DNA from: Oscillospiraceae bacterium
GTDB lineage: Bacteria > Bacillota > Clostridia > Christensenellales > Aristaeellaceae
Assembly: GCA_031270865.1 (NCBI GenBank)
Contig: JAISWI010000010.1
Location: forward strand, 1-61,825
Direction: 5' to 3'
DNA length: 61,825 nt
Part shown: piece after piece, positions 32,374 through 42,511 of the stretch
Numbering within the stretch: the first letter of the stretch is position 1
Layout: each line of letters opens with the position of its first letter
Notes under the pieces: generated by a model
The model's input: the letters and a program-made list of their open reading frames with translations, nothing else
The model's database searches: none
Told to the model about the DNA's origin: nothing
Translations under genes and position numbers: made by a program

Positions 32374-34353
32374 ATGGCAGCGAAGAAGTACGACTCGAGC
32401 GATATCCAAGTCCTGGAAGGCCTGGAGGCGGTTCGGGTACGCCCGGGCATGTACATCGGCTCGACGGGCCAGCGCGGTCTGCATCACCTGTTATGGGAGA
32501 TTGTGGATAACGCCATCGACGAGGCCGTGAACGGCTACGCCAGCGAGATGGCCGTTACGCTGCACCGCGACGGCAGCGCGACCGTCGCGGACAATGGCCG
32601 CGGCCTGCCCGTCGACCCGCATCCCCAGCTGGGCGTGTCGGGCGTTGAGGTAATATTTACTAAATTACACGCGGGCGGCAAGTTCAACCATGACCAATAC
32701 CAGTATTCCGGCGGGCTGCACGGGGTGGGCGCGTCGGTCGTGAACGCGCTGTCGCTATGGCTGACCGTTGAGATAGAGCGCGACGGCGGGCGGTTCAGCA
32801 TGCGTTTCGAGAGCCGATACAACCCGTCCACACAGAAAACCGAGGCCGGGAAACCCGTCGAGCCGCTCAAGCGCCACGGCCCGTCGCGTTCCCATGGCAC
32901 CCGCGTGCGCTTCATGCCGGACGGCGCGGTATTCGAGGACAGCCGCTTCTCCGCCGAGACCGTGCGCCGCCGCCTGCGCGACCTCGCTTACCTGAACCAG
33001 GGCCTTAAGATAACCTTCGTCGACGAGCTAGAGGCCGACATCGCGGAACGCGAGCAGACATACATGTATGAGGGCGGGATCGCCGACTTAGTCCGCGACC
33101 TCAACAAGGATAAGTCGCCGCTTCACCCCGCGCCGATACTGTTCGAGGGATCGCGCGACGGCATACGCGTCCGCGCGGCCATCCAGTATACCGACGACTT
33201 CACCGAGAACCTGTTCTCATACGTGAACAACATCCCGACCGGCGAGGGCGGGACGCATGAGGCCGGGTTCCGCGCCGGGTACACCAAGGCGTTCAACGAG
33301 TACGCGCGCCGCTCCGGGTTCATAAAGGATAAGGACGCCAACCTGAGCGGCGAGGACACGCGCGAGGGCATGACCGGATGCCTGTCGGTATACGTGCCTA
33401 ACCCGCAGTTCGAGGGGCAGACCAAGGGCAGGCTGGGCAACACGGACGTACGCCCCACCGTCGAGGCGATGATCGCCGAGAAGCTGGGCGCGTTCCTTGA
33501 GGACCTGAAGAACGCCTCGACCGCGTCAATGCTGGTCGAGAGGGCTGTCCGCGCGTCCAAGGCGCGCGAGGCCGCCCGCAAAGCCCGCGACCTCGCCCGC
33601 CAGAAGAACCAGCTGGAGGCCGCGCCGCTGGTGGGCAAGCTGGCCTCGTGCTCCGGGCGCAAGGCTGAGGAGAACGAGCTGTTCATCGTCGAGGGCGATT
33701 CGGCGGGCGGCTCCGCCAAGCAGGGGCGCGACCGACGCTTTCAGGCGATACTCCCGCTTCGGGGCAAGCCGCTCAACGTCGAGCGCAAGCAGCTGGATAA
33801 GGTGCTGGGCAACGAGGAGTTCCGCGCGATCATCACCGCGCTGGGCGCGGGCGTGGGCGAGGATTTCGAGACCTCACAGCTGAAATACAACCGCGTGATC
33901 ATCCTCTCGGACGCCGATCAGGACGGCGCCCACATCCGCGCGATACTGCTGACGTTCTTCTTCCGTTACATGCGGCCGATGGTCGCGCGGGGGCATGTGT
34001 ATATCGGCCTGCCGCCGCTCTACCGCGTCCAGCGCGGCTCCGTGACCAAGTACGTCTATGACGACGCCGAGCTTCGCAAGGTCACCAAGACCGCCGGCCG
34101 GGACTACACGGTCCAGCGATACAAGGGCCTGGGCGAGATGGACCCCGAACAGCTCTGGGAGACCACGATGAACCCGGCGCGGCGCAAACTCCTTCGCGTC
34201 ACGCTGGACGACGCCGCCGACGCTGAGCGCATGGTCTCGCTTTTGATGGGCGAGCGCGTTGACCCGCGCCGCGAGTTCATCATCAAGCACGCCAACTTCA
34301 ACAAGCGAGACGCCTTCCAGGAGTTCGGCGACAAGCGCAAGCCGCCGGAGTGA
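32374..34353 (+). CDS. Type II DNA topoisomerase subunit B (ParE/GyrB family)
   Basis: The 659-residue ATPase subunit has the GHKL domain with VDNAIDEAVNG, DNGRGLPVD, KLHAGGKF and YSGGLHGVGASVVNAL, then the transducer (IPTGEGGTHEAGF). The TOPRIM domain follows with EGDSAGGSAKQGRDRRFQAI, LRGKPLNVE and the metal site SDADQDGAHIR, then the closing YKGLGEMDPEQLWETTMNP. The length and the pairing with a ParC-like gene 190 bp downstream, away from dnaA-recF-gyrB, favour topoisomerase IV (parE) over gyrase, but both share these motifs and I do not assign a symbol. TCGGAGGAACG precedes the ATG. The stretch 34354-34542 between the two subunits holds no gene. Confidence 0.95.
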   Translation: MAAKKYDSSDIQVLEGLEAVRVRPGMYIGSTGQRGLHHLLWEIVDNAIDEAVNGYASEMAVTLHRDGSATVADNGRGLPVDPHPQLGVSGVEVIFTKLHAGGKFNHDQYQYSGGLHGVGASVVNALSLWLTVEIERDGGRFSMRFESRYNPSTQKTEAGKPVEPLKRHGPSRSHGTRVRFMPDGAVFEDSRFSAETVRRRLRDLAYLNQGLKITFVDELEADIAEREQTYMYEGGIADLVRDLNKDKSPLHPAPILFEGSRDGIRVRAAIQYTDDFTENLFSYVNNIPTGEGGTHEAGFRAGYTKAFNEYARRSGFIKDKDANLSGEDTREGMTGCLSVYVPNPQFEGQTKGRLGNTDVRPTVEAMIAEKLGAFLEDLKNASTASMLVERAVRASKAREAARKARDLARQKNQLEAAPLVGKLASCSGRKAEENELFIVEGDSAGGSAKQGRDRRFQAILPLRGKPLNVERKQLDKVLGNEEFRAIITALGAGVGEDFETSQLKYNRVIILSDADQDGAHIRAILLTFFFRYMRPMVARGHVYIGLPPLYRVQRGSVTKYVYDDAELRKVTKTAGRDYTVQRYKGLGEMDPEQLWETTMNPARRKLLRVTLDDAADAERMVSLLMGERVDPRREFIIKHANFNKRDAFQEFGDKRKPPE

Positions 34354-34542
34354 CGACGCTGGATAACGCTTGTTCGGGACGGAGGGCGCGGCGCGTATCC
34401 CACCGAGTGACAGAGCGAAGCCGCGCCCGCCTAACCCCTTGCCAGCCCTTTGTCAACCCTTCAGGGGCGGCGGGAGGTTGGAGGAGGCCTTCCGTCGCGT
34501 TAGCGCCAAATACAATCAATACCATCACGAGGTTATCGCGTA

Positions 34543-37005
34543 ATGCCGAAGAATAACAACCGCGCCGCGCCGCCTGAGCCAGCCCCCGACCAGATCCGTC
34601 CCGCCGGACTGGAGGAAGTGATCGTCGAGGCGATGATGCCTTACGCCGAGCACGTCATCCTGGAACGCGCCCTCCCGCGCGTCGAGGACGGCCTCAAGCC
34701 CGTCCAGCGGCGCATACTCTACGCCATGTCGGAGCTGGGCACAACCCCCGACAAACCCCACCGCAAGAGCGCGCGTATCGTCGGCGACTGCCTGGGAAAA
34801 TTCCACCCGCACGGCGACACGTCCGTCTACGACGCGATGGTCCGCATGGCGCAGCCCTTCTCGATGAGCGCCCCCCTGATCGACGGCCACGGCAACTTCG
34901 GCTCGATCGACAACGACGCGGCGGCCGCGATGCGCTACACCGAGGCCCGTATGACCCCGCTCGCGCTGGAGATGCTGCGCGACCTGGACAAGGATACCGT
35001 GCCGCTGCGCCTGAACTTCGACGACACGCTCAAAGAGCCGGAGGTTCTGCCCAGCCGCTACCCCAACCTGCTGGTCAACGGCTCGTCGGGGATAGCCGTC
35101 GGGCTGGCCACGAACATCCCGCCGCACAACCTGGGCGAGGCGATCAAGGCGGTCGTCACGCGGATCGATAAGCCCGCGTGCCCGCTGGACGATATACTCC
35201 GCGTGATGCCCGGCCCCGACTTCCCGACCGGCGGCCAGCTCATCAAGACCGACGAGCTTCGCGCCGCCTACGAGACCGGGCGCGGCAAGCTCCCCCTCCG
35301 CGCCAAGGCGCGTATCGAGGACGCCAGCGCGGGGCGCAAGCAGATCGTTATCACCCAGATGCCCTACCAGATCGCCAAGGCCGCGCTGCTGGAACGCGTC
35401 CTCAAGACCAGCGAGGAGAAACGCGCCCTCTTCGCCGGAATCCACGACATCCGCGACGAGTCCGACCGCGACGGACTCCGCGCCGTGATCGAGCTGAAGC
35501 GCGAGACCGACCCGGTCCGCATGCTTGCGCTGTTATATAAATATACAGATATGCAAATAACGTTCGGCGTGAACATGTTCGTCATCGCGGACGGCAAGCC
35601 GCGCCAGATGGGATTGCTCGCGATCATCGACGAGTACATCGCGCACCAGAAGCGCGTGTTAACCCGGCGAACCCGCTACGACCTGGAGAAGGCCCGCGCC
35701 CGCGCCCACATCCTGGATGGGCTGATCCGCGCGGTGGACGCGCTGGACGAGATCATCGCGCTGATCCGCCGTTCCAAGGACGCGAAGGAGGCCAAGGCCG
35801 GGCTGGTCGCGCGGTTCCAGTTCAGCGAGATACAGGCGCAGGCCATACTGGACCTGCGGCTCCAGCGGCTGACCGGGCTGGAGGCGCTGGCGCTGCGGAA
35901 CGAGCGCGACGCGCTGCTCAAGCAAATCGCCCAGCTCGAGCGGATACTGGCCGACGAGCGGCTGCTGCTTCGCGTCGTCAAGGATGAGCTTCAGGAGATA
36001 TCAAAACGTTTCGATATACCGCGCCGCACAGAGATCATCGCCCCGCCCGACGAGGCCGCCGCCATCGAAAACGCGGAACAGCCCGACCCGGAACCCGCTC
36101 GTATAACGCTCACGCGCGGCGGGCTGCTGCGCAAACAGTTCGGCCACGCCGACAGGAAGCAGGACAAACCGACCGACAAGGCCGCCGAGCTTACCCTGTC
36201 GCGGCTGGATACCATGGACGACGCGTCGCTGCTGCTGTTCACGGATCGCGGCAACGCTTATCGGCTGCCCGTATCCACGCTCCCGGAGGCGCGCGCCGCC
36301 CGGGATAAGGGCGGGGCGCTGCCCGCCCTGCTCGCCGGGTTCGCCGATGGCGAGACCGTCGTCCACATCCTCGCCGCGCGTCCCGGCGACTGGACCAAAC
36401 AGCCCGACCTGCTGTTCATAACGCGCGGCGGGTTGGCGCGGCGGTGCGCCCTTTCGGAATTTGACGTTAACCGGCAGCGGTTCGCGGCGATCAAGCTGCG
36501 CGGCGGGGACAGCGTGGTCGGCGCGCTGACGCTGGCGCCGGGAACGCGCGTCATGATCGTTACAGAGCAGGGCATGGCGATCGTGTTCGACCCGTCGCCC
36601 ATCGAGCCGGTCGCGCGGGCGTCCGCCGGGGTGATCGGCATGCGCCTGGACGTTACCGACCACGTCCTGGCCGCCATGACGCTGGCCCCCGGCGAGGGCG
36701 AGCTGCTCGTCGCCACTGACGCGGGATGCGGCAAGCGCGTTCTCGTCGCCGACTTCGAGCCTCAGAGCAGGGGCGGCAAGGGCGCGCGCTGCGTCACCTG
36801 GACGAAGAACGGCGCGTCCGGCGTCCGGCTGACCGGGGCGCTGCGCGTCGCCGCGCCCTGCGATGTGTGGTTCATGTTCAAGGACGGCTCCGCGCATCGC
36901 TTCAACAGCGACGACTTCCGGCTTGCCGGCAGAGCCGACAAGCCCCACGTTATAGAGCTTGTTTCTCCCGATAACCCGGTTTTGGGGGTTGTAACCTCCG
37001 ATTAG
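34543..37005 (+). CDS. Type II DNA topoisomerase subunit A (ParC/GyrA family)
   Basis: The 820-residue breakage-reunion subunit has [20 protein letters not shown], the fluoroquinolone-region segment [20 protein letters not shown], and the catalytic tyrosine in [12 protein letters not shown] long coiled region follows ([20 protein letters not shown], then [17 protein letters not shown]), then a beta-pinwheel C-terminal domain. There is no classical GyrA box at the first blade, but QSRGGKG occurs near the end ([12 protein letters not shown]), a weak copy of QRRGGRG. This mixed picture fits a ParC-type subunit that may keep some wrapping ability. The start has GAGG some 10 bases upstream. It ends 26 bp before a dispersed repeat that separates it from convergent degV. 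Confidence 0.94.
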   Translation: MPKNNNRAAPPEPAPDQIRPAGLEEVIVEAMMPYAEHVILERALPRVEDGLKPVQRRILYAMSELGTTPDKPHRKSARIVGDCLGKFHPHGDTSVYDAMVRMAQPFSMSAPLIDGHGNFGSIDNDAAAAMRYTEARMTPLALEMLRDLDKDTVPLRLNFDDTLKEPEVLPSRYPNLLVNGSSGIAVGLATNIPPHNLGEAIKAVVTRIDKPACPLDDILRVMPGPDFPTGGQLIKTDELRAAYETGRGKLPLRAKARIEDASAGRKQIVITQMPYQIAKAALLERVLKTSEEKRALFAGIHDIRDESDRDGLRAVIELKRETDPVRMLALLYKYTDMQITFGVNMFVIADGKPRQMGLLAIIDEYIAHQKRVLTRRTRYDLEKARARAHILDGLIRAVDALDEIIALIRRSKDAKEAKAGLVARFQFSEIQAQAILDLRLQRLTGLEALALRNERDALLKQIAQLERILADERLLLRVVKDELQEISKRFDIPRRTEIIAPPDEAAAIENAEQPDPEPARITLTRGGLLRKQFGHADRKQDKPTDKAAELTLSRLDTMDDASLLLFTDRGNAYRLPVSTLPEARAARDKGGALPALLAGFADGETVVHILAARPGDWTKQPDLLFITRGGLARRCALSEFDVNRQRFAAIKLRGGDSVVGALTLAPGTRVMIVTEQGMAIVFDPSPIEPVARASAGVIGMRLDVTDHVLAAMTLAPGEGELLVATDAGCGKRVLVADFEPQSRGGKGARCVTWTKNGASGVRLTGALRVAAPCDVWFMFKDGSAHRFNSDDFRLAGRADKPHVIELVSPDNPVLGVVTSD

Positions 37006-37030
37006 CCGCTTTGCCTCCGCGCGGGGTTTG

Positions 37031-37116
37031 CGGGGCTCCGCCCCGATACCCCGCAAGGGGGTTTCACCCCCTTTGATCCCCTGACCAGCGTGACGCTGGA
37101 CCCTTGTGGCCAGGGT
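37031..37116. repeat. Dispersed intergenic repeat, copy A
   Basis: The element has GGGGTTTCACCCCCTT, then CCCTGACCAGCGTGACGC and TGGCCAGGGT, with internal hairpins (CCAGCG-TGA-CGCTGG). The same element occurs at 45105-45193 and, inverted, at 61738-61825. Here it lies between convergent genes and could end transcription of both. Confidence 0.85.
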
Positions 37117-37125
37117 AGGGGTTTG

Positions 37126-37959
37126 CTAAAAAGCCATCACCACGCCTTTGTTATCCGCGTAGAGCGAGCTTAGCCCGCCTGTGCGCACAATGTAAATGCT
37201 CTTAAAACGGAACAGCTTCACGATCTCGTCACGCAATCGTGTCGCGAACTCTATGTTATTATTGTGAGATATTACCAAATTTCCGTCGGCGGTAACCTTT
37301 CCGCTCCGCTCTATCAGCGATAGCATCTGCCGAATCGCTCCGTACATCCCCCGCGCTTTCTCGTATAACGCTATGTTTCCATCATGATCCGCGCCCATGA
37401 TCAGCTTGATATTCAATATATGTATCAAACTGCCCGTTATCTTCCCCATCCTCCCGTTCTTCTGCAGGTTATCATAATTCTCCAACACAAAATATGTCTT
37501 TGTGCTGTCTATAAACGCCTGCGTCGCCTGTATAACCCTCGCCTTCGACAGCTGTTCGTTTATCAGCTCGCGCAGCCTGAGCGCTATCAGCGTCTCCCCC
37601 GCGCACCCCGTCTTCGAATTGAACACGTGCGCGTCGATCCCCGTCTCCTCCCTCGCTTGGCGGCTGCCCAGCAGCGCGTTCTCGTACGACGCGGACATCT
37701 TATCCGACAGCGTCACTATGTACTCGCTCATCGTCTCCTGTATGGCCGTCTGGAACAACCTCGGCGGCGGCGCGGCCGACCCTATCTTCTTGCGGCACGC
37801 CTGCATCGCCCTCATGAACAGCGGCAGGTCCAGCCGCTGGTCGTCCGTATACTCCTCGCCGTCCAGTTGCATCGTCAGCGGCACGGACGTCACTCGCGTC
37901 TCCCGCTTCATCTCCTCGGACATGTCGCAGCAGCTGTCCACTATTATCCCGCTCTCCAT
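37126..37959 (-). CDS. DegV family fatty-acid-binding protein
   Basis: The 277-residue cytoplasmic protein has the DegV/FakB fold: IIVDSCCDMSEEM at the start, VPLTMQLDGEEYTDD, the ligand-site loop SAAPPPRLFQ (usually TSQPS-like), TLSDKMSASYENAL, and a C-terminal VRTGGLSSLYADNKGVVMAF, equivalent to the usual HTGPGxxGxxF end. FakB-type proteins bind fatty acids and present them to the FakA kinase. The usual TSQPS Thr-Ser is less clear here, so the ligand may differ. The ATG directly abuts the stop of the membrane-protein gene upstream (TAGATG), so the two are one transcript. It ends 10 bp before dispersed repeat copy A. Confidence 0.9.
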   Translation of the reverse strand: MESGIIVDSCCDMSEEMKRETRVTSVPLTMQLDGEEYTDDQRLDLPLFMRAMQACRKKIGSAAPPPRLFQTAIQETMSEYIVTLSDKMSASYENALLGSRQAREETGIDAHVFNSKTGCAGETLIALRLRELINEQLSKARVIQATQAFIDSTKTYFVLENYDNLQKNGRMGKITGSLIHILNIKLIMGADHDGNIALYEKARGMYGAIRQMLSLIERSGKVTADGNLVISHNNNIEFATRLRDEIVKLFRFKSIYIVRTGGLSSLYADNKGVVMAF

Positions 37960-38634
37960 CTACAGCTTACCCGCGCCGGACTTCCCGACCCTTCCCAATA
38001 ATCGATCCAGGCCCACCACTACATACGACAGCGCGACAAACCCCACGGTGATCCCGCCCACGTACAGCGCGACCCCGCCCGCCCCCAATACATCTACATC
38101 CATAAAGAAATATGGGTACCTCCCCCCGGTATAATACTTCACGCCCAGCGGCGCGGCGATCATCGCGTATACTACATAACTTAGCGGCAATATCGTCCAA
38201 AACAGCGGATCCAACCACCCCAGCCGCCCCTTCTCGTCAAACAGCGCCCAGTCCAGTATCACCAGCGCCGGGGTCAGCAAATGCACAAAAAAATCACCCG
38301 ACACCCCTCCGTTCATCGAGAACGGCGTCTTAGCCAGCATGAACTGGTAAACAAACAGCGTCACCGTGATCCCGATCGTTACCGCGCCCTTCACCCTTGG
38401 CGCTAGCGTCGACGACCCCCGCGGCCCGTATCTCCTTATCTGGGCGGCCATGTGTACCGCCGCCGCCGCGAAAAACACGAAGCACACCACGTTGCTTAGC
38501 GTCGTGTAATACCGCATCGTGGTAAAACTCAACGCCCGCCTCGGAAACCCGAACAGCATCAGCAGTCCCGCCAAACTGACGACCGTTACGATTACCTTAT
38601 ACGCAAGCGAGACCGCCCGGTTCCTTACGCGCAC
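37960..38634 (-). CDS. Integral membrane protein, Pr6Pr family
   Basis: The 224-residue protein has six to seven predicted membrane segments. The first, YKVIVTVVSLAGLLMLFGFP, is followed by MRYYTTLSNVVCFVFFAAAAVHM, the typical YYTxLSN motif of Pr6Pr (FAR-17a/AIG1-like) proteins. Later segments include PALVILDWALFDEKG and YPYFFMDVDVLG. The function of these bacterial proteins is unknown; eukaryotic relatives include fatty-acid ester hydrolases, and coupling to a DegV fatty-acid binder here hints at lipid metabolism. The start is a GTG at 38634 behind AAGGGGG. A strong promoter lies at 38674-38702. Confidence 0.8.
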   Translation of the reverse strand: MRVRNRAVSLAYKVIVTVVSLAGLLMLFGFPRRALSFTTMRYYTTLSNVVCFVFFAAAAVHMAAQIRRYGPRGSSTLAPRVKGAVTIGITVTLFVYQFMLAKTPFSMNGGVSGDFFVHLLTPALVILDWALFDEKGRLGWLDPLFWTILPLSYVVYAMIAAPLGVKYYTGGRYPYFFMDVDVLGAGGVALYVGGITVGFVALSYVVVGLDRLLGRVGKSGAGKL

Positions 38635-38673
38635 CGCCTGACACCCCCTTACCCCTTCAACCTTTTACATTGT

Positions 38674-38702
38674 TTTATACCATTAATTCCGCTTTCTGTC
38701 AA
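38674..38702 (-). promoter_or_regulatory. Promoter of the membrane protein-degV operon
   Basis: On the minus strand TTGACA (38697-38702) and TATAAA (38674-38679) are 17 bases apart, 40 bp before the GTG start. Confidence 0.7.
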
Positions 38703-38800
38703 TAATTATTCAATATATTCGGAATGCCCGGGCACCGAACAGGATTCCCCCTCTATCGCTTGCGGAGGGATTCGCGCCGCCCCTCCGTCATTGAGGCGGT

Positions 38801-38887
38801 ATCTCCCCTAAAGGGGCGGCGAGAAGCTTGGAACGAACGCCCATGGTGAGCCGTATCCAAACCTCTTGCCGCCCCTTTAGGGGAGAT
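38801..38887. repeat. Long inverted repeat (MITE-like palindromic element)
   Basis: ATCTCCCCTAAAGGGGCGGC (38801-38820) and its exact inverse (38868-38887) flank 47 bp; with mismatches the arms reach about 28 bp. Related pieces occur at 54479-54503 and 54848-54870. It lies downstream of ftsZ on the minus strand and may also end that transcript. Confidence 0.75.
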
Positions 38888-38927
38888 GCCTTACCACTCC
38901 AGCGGCGGAGGGGCGATCCTGGACCCG

Positions 38928-40214
38928 TTACCGCTTCGGCGCGCGCCGCAGGTATGCCGGGATGTCCGATGAATACTGGTTCCCCTTGGCCGCGTCCGGC
39001 GCTGGCTCGGGCTGCGCCGCCCTCTGCGGCGCGGGGGCAGCCGCCTCATCCTGGAACGCCGTCCTCCTCGCGGGCGGAGGCGTCCTGTTATTGACGAAGG
39101 ACGGGATCTCCGGCTCGTTCACATACGCGCTCTGGTTCACGCTGTACGGCGTATACGCGCTGTACTGCGAGGACGCCGCGGACGCCCTTCCCTCCTCGGC
39201 CGCCTTGCTCGCCGCGCTCCTGGGCCTCTCGCTCTTCTTCTCCCTTGACGGGAACGGCGTCTTTTCAAACCCGGTCGCTATAACCGTTATCCTTACCTCT
39301 TCGGCCATCGTCTCGTCCACGCCCGCGCCGAATATTATGTTCGCCTCGTCGTCCGCCGCCTGTATGATCATCTGCGTGGCCTCGTTTATGTCCAGTATGG
39401 ACATGTCTTCGCCGCCCGTGATGTTGATCAGCACGGCCCTCGCTCCGTCTATCGACGTCTCCAGCATCGGGCTGGATATCGCGTTCTTCGCGGCCTCTAC
39501 CATCCTGTTCTCGCCGCGCCCCACGCCTATGCCCATGTGCGCAAGACCGCCGGACTCCATCACCGTCTTGACGTCCGCGAAGTCCAGGTTGATCAGGCTG
39601 GGCACCGCTATCAGGTCGGATATCCCCTGTATGCCCTGCCTTAGCACGTCGTCCGCCAGCCTGAACGCTTCCAGCATCGTCGTGCCCTTGGTCACCACCT
39701 GCAGCAGCCTGTCGTTGGGTATCACCACCAGCGTGTCAACGCGCTGCTTCAGCTCGTCTATCCCGGTGTCGGCGTTCTTCATGCGCTGCTTGCCCTCGAA
39801 CTGGAAGGGCTTGGTCACCACCCCGATCGTCAAACAACCCAGGTCTCGCGCTATCTCCGCCACTATCGGGGCCGCGCCCGTGCCGGTCCCGCCGCCCATC
39901 CCAGCCGTGACGAACACCAGGTCGCTGTTCTTCAGCGCCTGGGCTATCTCCTCCCGGCTTTCCTCGGCCGCGCGGCGGCCAATGTCTGGAATCGCGCCCG
40001 CGCCCAGACCCTTGGTGAGTTTCTCGCCAATCTGAATCTTTGTCTGCGCGCGCGACAGGTTGAGCGCCTGTTTGTCCGTGTTTACCGCGATGAACTCGAC
40101 GCCGCGCAACCCCGCCTCGACCATGCGGTTGACGGCGTTGTTGCCCGCTCCGCCGCAGCCCACCACGCGAATTGACGCAAACCCGGTCTCTTCCATTTCG
40201 AATTCCAGCGCCAT
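38928..40214 (-). CDS. ftsZ: Cell division protein FtsZ
   Basis: The 428-residue tubulin-like GTPase forms the Z-ring. The nucleotide site is clear: [15 protein letters not shown] near residue 20, the tubulin signature [10 protein letters not shown] near 107, and the T7-loop [12 protein letters not shown] long variable linker (about residues 315-410, rich in Ala, Pro, Ser, Tyr) leads to the conserved C-terminal peptide SDIPAYLRR that binds FtsA and other partners. GAGGGGG precedes the ATG at 40214. It follows the ftsA-like gene after 58 bp, and both probably start at the promoter at 41525-41553. Confidence 0.97.
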   Translation of the reverse strand: MALEFEMEETGFASIRVVGCGGAGNNAVNRMVEAGLRGVEFIAVNTDKQALNLSRAQTKIQIGEKLTKGLGAGAIPDIGRRAAEESREEIAQALKNSDLVFVTAGMGGGTGTGAAPIVAEIARDLGCLTIGVVTKPFQFEGKQRMKNADTGIDELKQRVDTLVVIPNDRLLQVVTKGTTMLEAFRLADDVLRQGIQGISDLIAVPSLINLDFADVKTVMESGGLAHMGIGVGRGENRMVEAAKNAISSPMLETSIDGARAVLINITGGEDMSILDINEATQMIIQAADDEANIIFGAGVDETMAEEVRITVIATGFEKTPFPSREKKSERPRSAASKAAEEGRASAASSQYSAYTPYSVNQSAYVNEPEIPSFVNNRTPPPARRTAFQDEAAAPAPQRAAQPEPAPDAAKGNQYSSDIPAYLRRAPKR

Positions 40215-40272
40215 TGCGCAATCCCCCTCAACTATGCGTTAAACCATTCCCCGCCGTCGGGCCATTCCCCCG

Positions 40273-41457
40273 TCAACGCTTAAAGAATCCCTTCAATGAC
40301 GAGCGCGCCCGCTCGAACAGCCCGCTGTTCTCCTCCTGCTGCTCGATGGTCTCGAACACCAGGTCTATCAGCCCCAACGCGCTGGAGTATATCGGGCTGT
40401 TGAGCTTGGCCGCCTTGGGCGCGGGCTGGCGGATGGGCTTTTCCAGCTGGCGGGAGAGGTATTCCCTCCCGCCGCGCATCATCGCCACGCCGCCGCCTGT
40501 CAGGTATATATTGCTCCAGCCGCCCAGCCTCACGCCGCTTTGCTCCAGCGTCTCGCGGACGGCCTCGGCTATCTCGTCCACGCGCGGCTCCAGCACGCGG
40601 GCCACGTCCTCCCTGGCGAACGACTGCGCCCGGCCCGTGTCGCTTACGGCCTCTATCGCCTCGCCCGACCCTTGGCCGAAGCTGTACCCGCGCTTGACCT
40701 GCTCGGCCATCGTCATGGGCAGCTCCAGCCCGTATGTCAGGTCCACCGTGATGTGGGCGCCGCCTACGGGTATCACCTTGTGGAACACCAGCGCGTCGCC
40801 CTCGACCGCCATGACCTCCATGCTCAGGTACCCGATATCTATCAGCACGCTCGTGCGGTCGCGGTCCTCCTGCGGCAGGAACAGCAGCGCCTCGCCCATC
40901 GGCGAGGAGAAGAACCCCGCCACGTCCAGGTTCATTTTCTCCATCCGCCGCGTAATATCCTTCAAAAAGAACTCGTCCGTCACCACGAACGACACCAGCG
41001 CCCTCAACGCCCCGCCCTTGAGACCCACTGGCTCCATGGTCTTCTTGCCCTCGTCCACCATGAACCACGCCGGGCTCCTGTGGATCATCACCCCGCGCAC
41101 GGGCTGGATCTCCTGGTCGGCCATCTGGAACACTCGCTCTATGTCCGCGGGCGTTACGTGCGGGTCCAGCCCCTGCAGCTGCAGCTGGATCTCGGTTACG
41201 TATACCCTGCAGAACTCGCCCGGCACGCCCACATGGATCTCTCGCACGCGCCGATGCGACTGCGCCTCCGCCTGGCGGATCGATTTGCCTATCGCCTCGT
41301 CCACCAGCTCGGGCACGTTCCAATAGCCCTCCGTAAACCCGTCATAGGAGGCGACGCCAGCGCCTATTATATCGCAGCGGTGGTACCCGCTCGATTCCGC
41401 CACAAGCGTTACCACTTTGGACGTGCCAAAGTCGATCGCCGCCGCCATGCTCTTCAC
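40273..41457 (-). CDS. ftsA: FtsA-like actin-family cell division protein
   Basis: The 394-residue actin-like protein anchors FtsZ to the membrane. The phosphate-1 motif is AIDFGTSKVVTLV, the connecting SHS2 part includes IHVGVPGEFCRVYVTE, the phosphate-2 segment VLIDIGYLSMEVMA, and the adenosine motif IYLTGGGVAMMRGGREYL. It ends in an amphipathic SSLKGFFKR, a membrane-targeting helix. It is somewhat shorter than typical FtsA (about 420) and diverged. I chose the GTG at 41457 (GTG AAG AGC ATG), which has GGGGGAGG 6 bases upstream. The frame continues further up without any start signal. Confidence 0.88.
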   Translation of the reverse strand: MKSMAAAIDFGTSKVVTLVAESSGYHRCDIIGAGVASYDGFTEGYWNVPELVDEAIGKSIRQAEAQSHRRVREIHVGVPGEFCRVYVTEIQLQLQGLDPHVTPADIERVFQMADQEIQPVRGVMIHRSPAWFMVDEGKKTMEPVGLKGGALRALVSFVVTDEFFLKDITRRMEKMNLDVAGFFSSPMGEALLFLPQEDRDRTSVLIDIGYLSMEVMAVEGDALVFHKVIPVGGAHITVDLTYGLELPMTMAEQVKRGYSFGQGSGEAIEAVSDTGRAQSFAREDVARVLEPRVDEIAEAVRETLEQSGVRLGGWSNIYLTGGGVAMMRGGREYLSRQLEKPIRQPAPKAAKLNSPIYSSALGLIDLVFETIEQQEENSGLFERARSSLKGFFKR

Positions 41458-41524
41458 GCCAGGCCTCCCCCTTCGATCCGGCCGCCGCTGTCCGCCGCCG
41501 GGCCAACCCTGTCTCTCATCGTGT

Positions 41525-41553
41525 ATTGTACCCTTTCCTTGCCCTCTTTGCAA
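41525..41553 (-). promoter_or_regulatory. Promoter of ftsA-ftsZ
   Basis: On the minus strand TTGCAA (41548-41553) and TACAAT (41525-41530) are 17 bases apart. A 15-base palindrome (CAGACCG-T-CGGTCTG, 41676-41690) lies between ftsQ and this promoter and could end the upstream transcript. Confidence 0.6.
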
Positions 41554-41710
41554 GGCAGGATTAACCATTTCCACGTTAATTTACCAAATAGACGCTGCGG
41601 CCGCCTCAAAACATCCCGACCGTTGGTCTCGTTTTTCGGCGCCGGCCGCGTTCCAGACCGATAGTCCGCGCCTTACAGACCGTCGGTCTGGCGTCTCGCG
41701 TCGCCGCGCG

Positions 41711-42484
41711 TCAGCGCGGGGACGCGCTTCGGTAGTCCGCCTTGCTGCCGGCCGTCACGTCCAGCGTCCCGTCGCGGGCGCCCTCGTTGGCAAGCTCCGG
41801 CAGCACCGCGCGCATCAGGGCGATCTTCTCGGGCAGCAGCTCGTCAGCCCTGCCGAGCGTCACCTTAATCCCGCTTAGTGTTACTAAAAACAGATTGTCC
41901 AATTCACCCGCGTTCAATTCCGATATTGTTCCAAGCGCGTCCTGCTCGTCCAGCGCGTTGATCACGATGAGCGCGGCCTTTAGCTCGTCCGGCGCGTTTT
42001 CGCCAGTTATGTTTGACCCTACGGACGACAGCGCGTCCGGCGTTTCCACGTTGGTAATATACGCCAGTTCAGGCGACGACCCGGTCTGGCTGGCCAGCGA
42101 CACTATGTTCCCCTCGAAATCCACTATCAGCGAGTCGCCCCGCGCGCGCTGTATGATCGCGGCCGGGCGGCGCGTCTCGACCCTTATCACCACGCGCGAG
42201 GGGTACTCCCTTGATATCCCGGTCAGGCGCAGGTATGGGTTTGACTCGATCCCGGCCCTGGCCTTGTCCGCGTCCAGCGAGAGCATGCTCTGCCCGAATT
42301 TCAGCCCGGACAGCTTTATTACCTCCTGGCTGGATACCATCCCGTTCCCCTCGACCTGTATCGCTCCGATGACGAACAACGCGCTTGAGGCGATCCATGC
42401 CCCCGCCAGCGCCAGGCTTAGCAGCGTTATCGCCGCGATCCAGCCGGGGCGGGCGATCCTGTTTGTCCGTTTCTCTGTCCGCAT
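41711..42484 (-). CDS. ftsQ: Cell division protein FtsQ/DivIB
   Basis: The 257-residue bitopic membrane protein has a short cytoplasmic start, a single membrane helix (WIAAITLLSLALAGAWIASSALF) and an extracellular POTRA domain. The domain begins VIGAIQVEGNGMVSSQEVIKLSGLKFGQSMLSLD and is followed by a beta domain (YPSRVVIRVETRRPAAII). This order is the family's standard. It helps to assemble FtsL, FtsB/DivIC and the septal synthase. TAAGGAG precedes the ATG. It follows murA after 27 bp in the dcw cluster. Confidence 0.9.
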   Translation of the reverse strand: MRTEKRTNRIARPGWIAAITLLSLALAGAWIASSALFVIGAIQVEGNGMVSSQEVIKLSGLKFGQSMLSLDADKARAGIESNPYLRLTGISREYPSRVVIRVETRRPAAIIQRARGDSLIVDFEGNIVSLASQTGSSPELAYITNVETPDALSSVGSNITGENAPDELKAALIVINALDEQDALGTISELNAGELDNLFLVTLSGIKVTLGRADELLPEKIALMRAVLPELANEGARDGTLDVTAGSKADYRSASPR

Positions 42485-42511
42485 TCGTGTTTGCTCCTTA
42501 TTATGATTTAA

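Noticed and set aside
37031-37116. Copy A of the dispersed repeat as a simple terminator of the topoisomerase gene
   Set aside because: The same sequence occurs inside the dcw transcript and at the right edge, so it is a dispersed element first; a terminator effect is possible but not its defining nature.
38828-39094. An 88-residue plus-strand frame overlapping the end of ftsZ
   Set aside because: It lies across a palindromic element and antisense to ftsZ, with no ribosome binding site.
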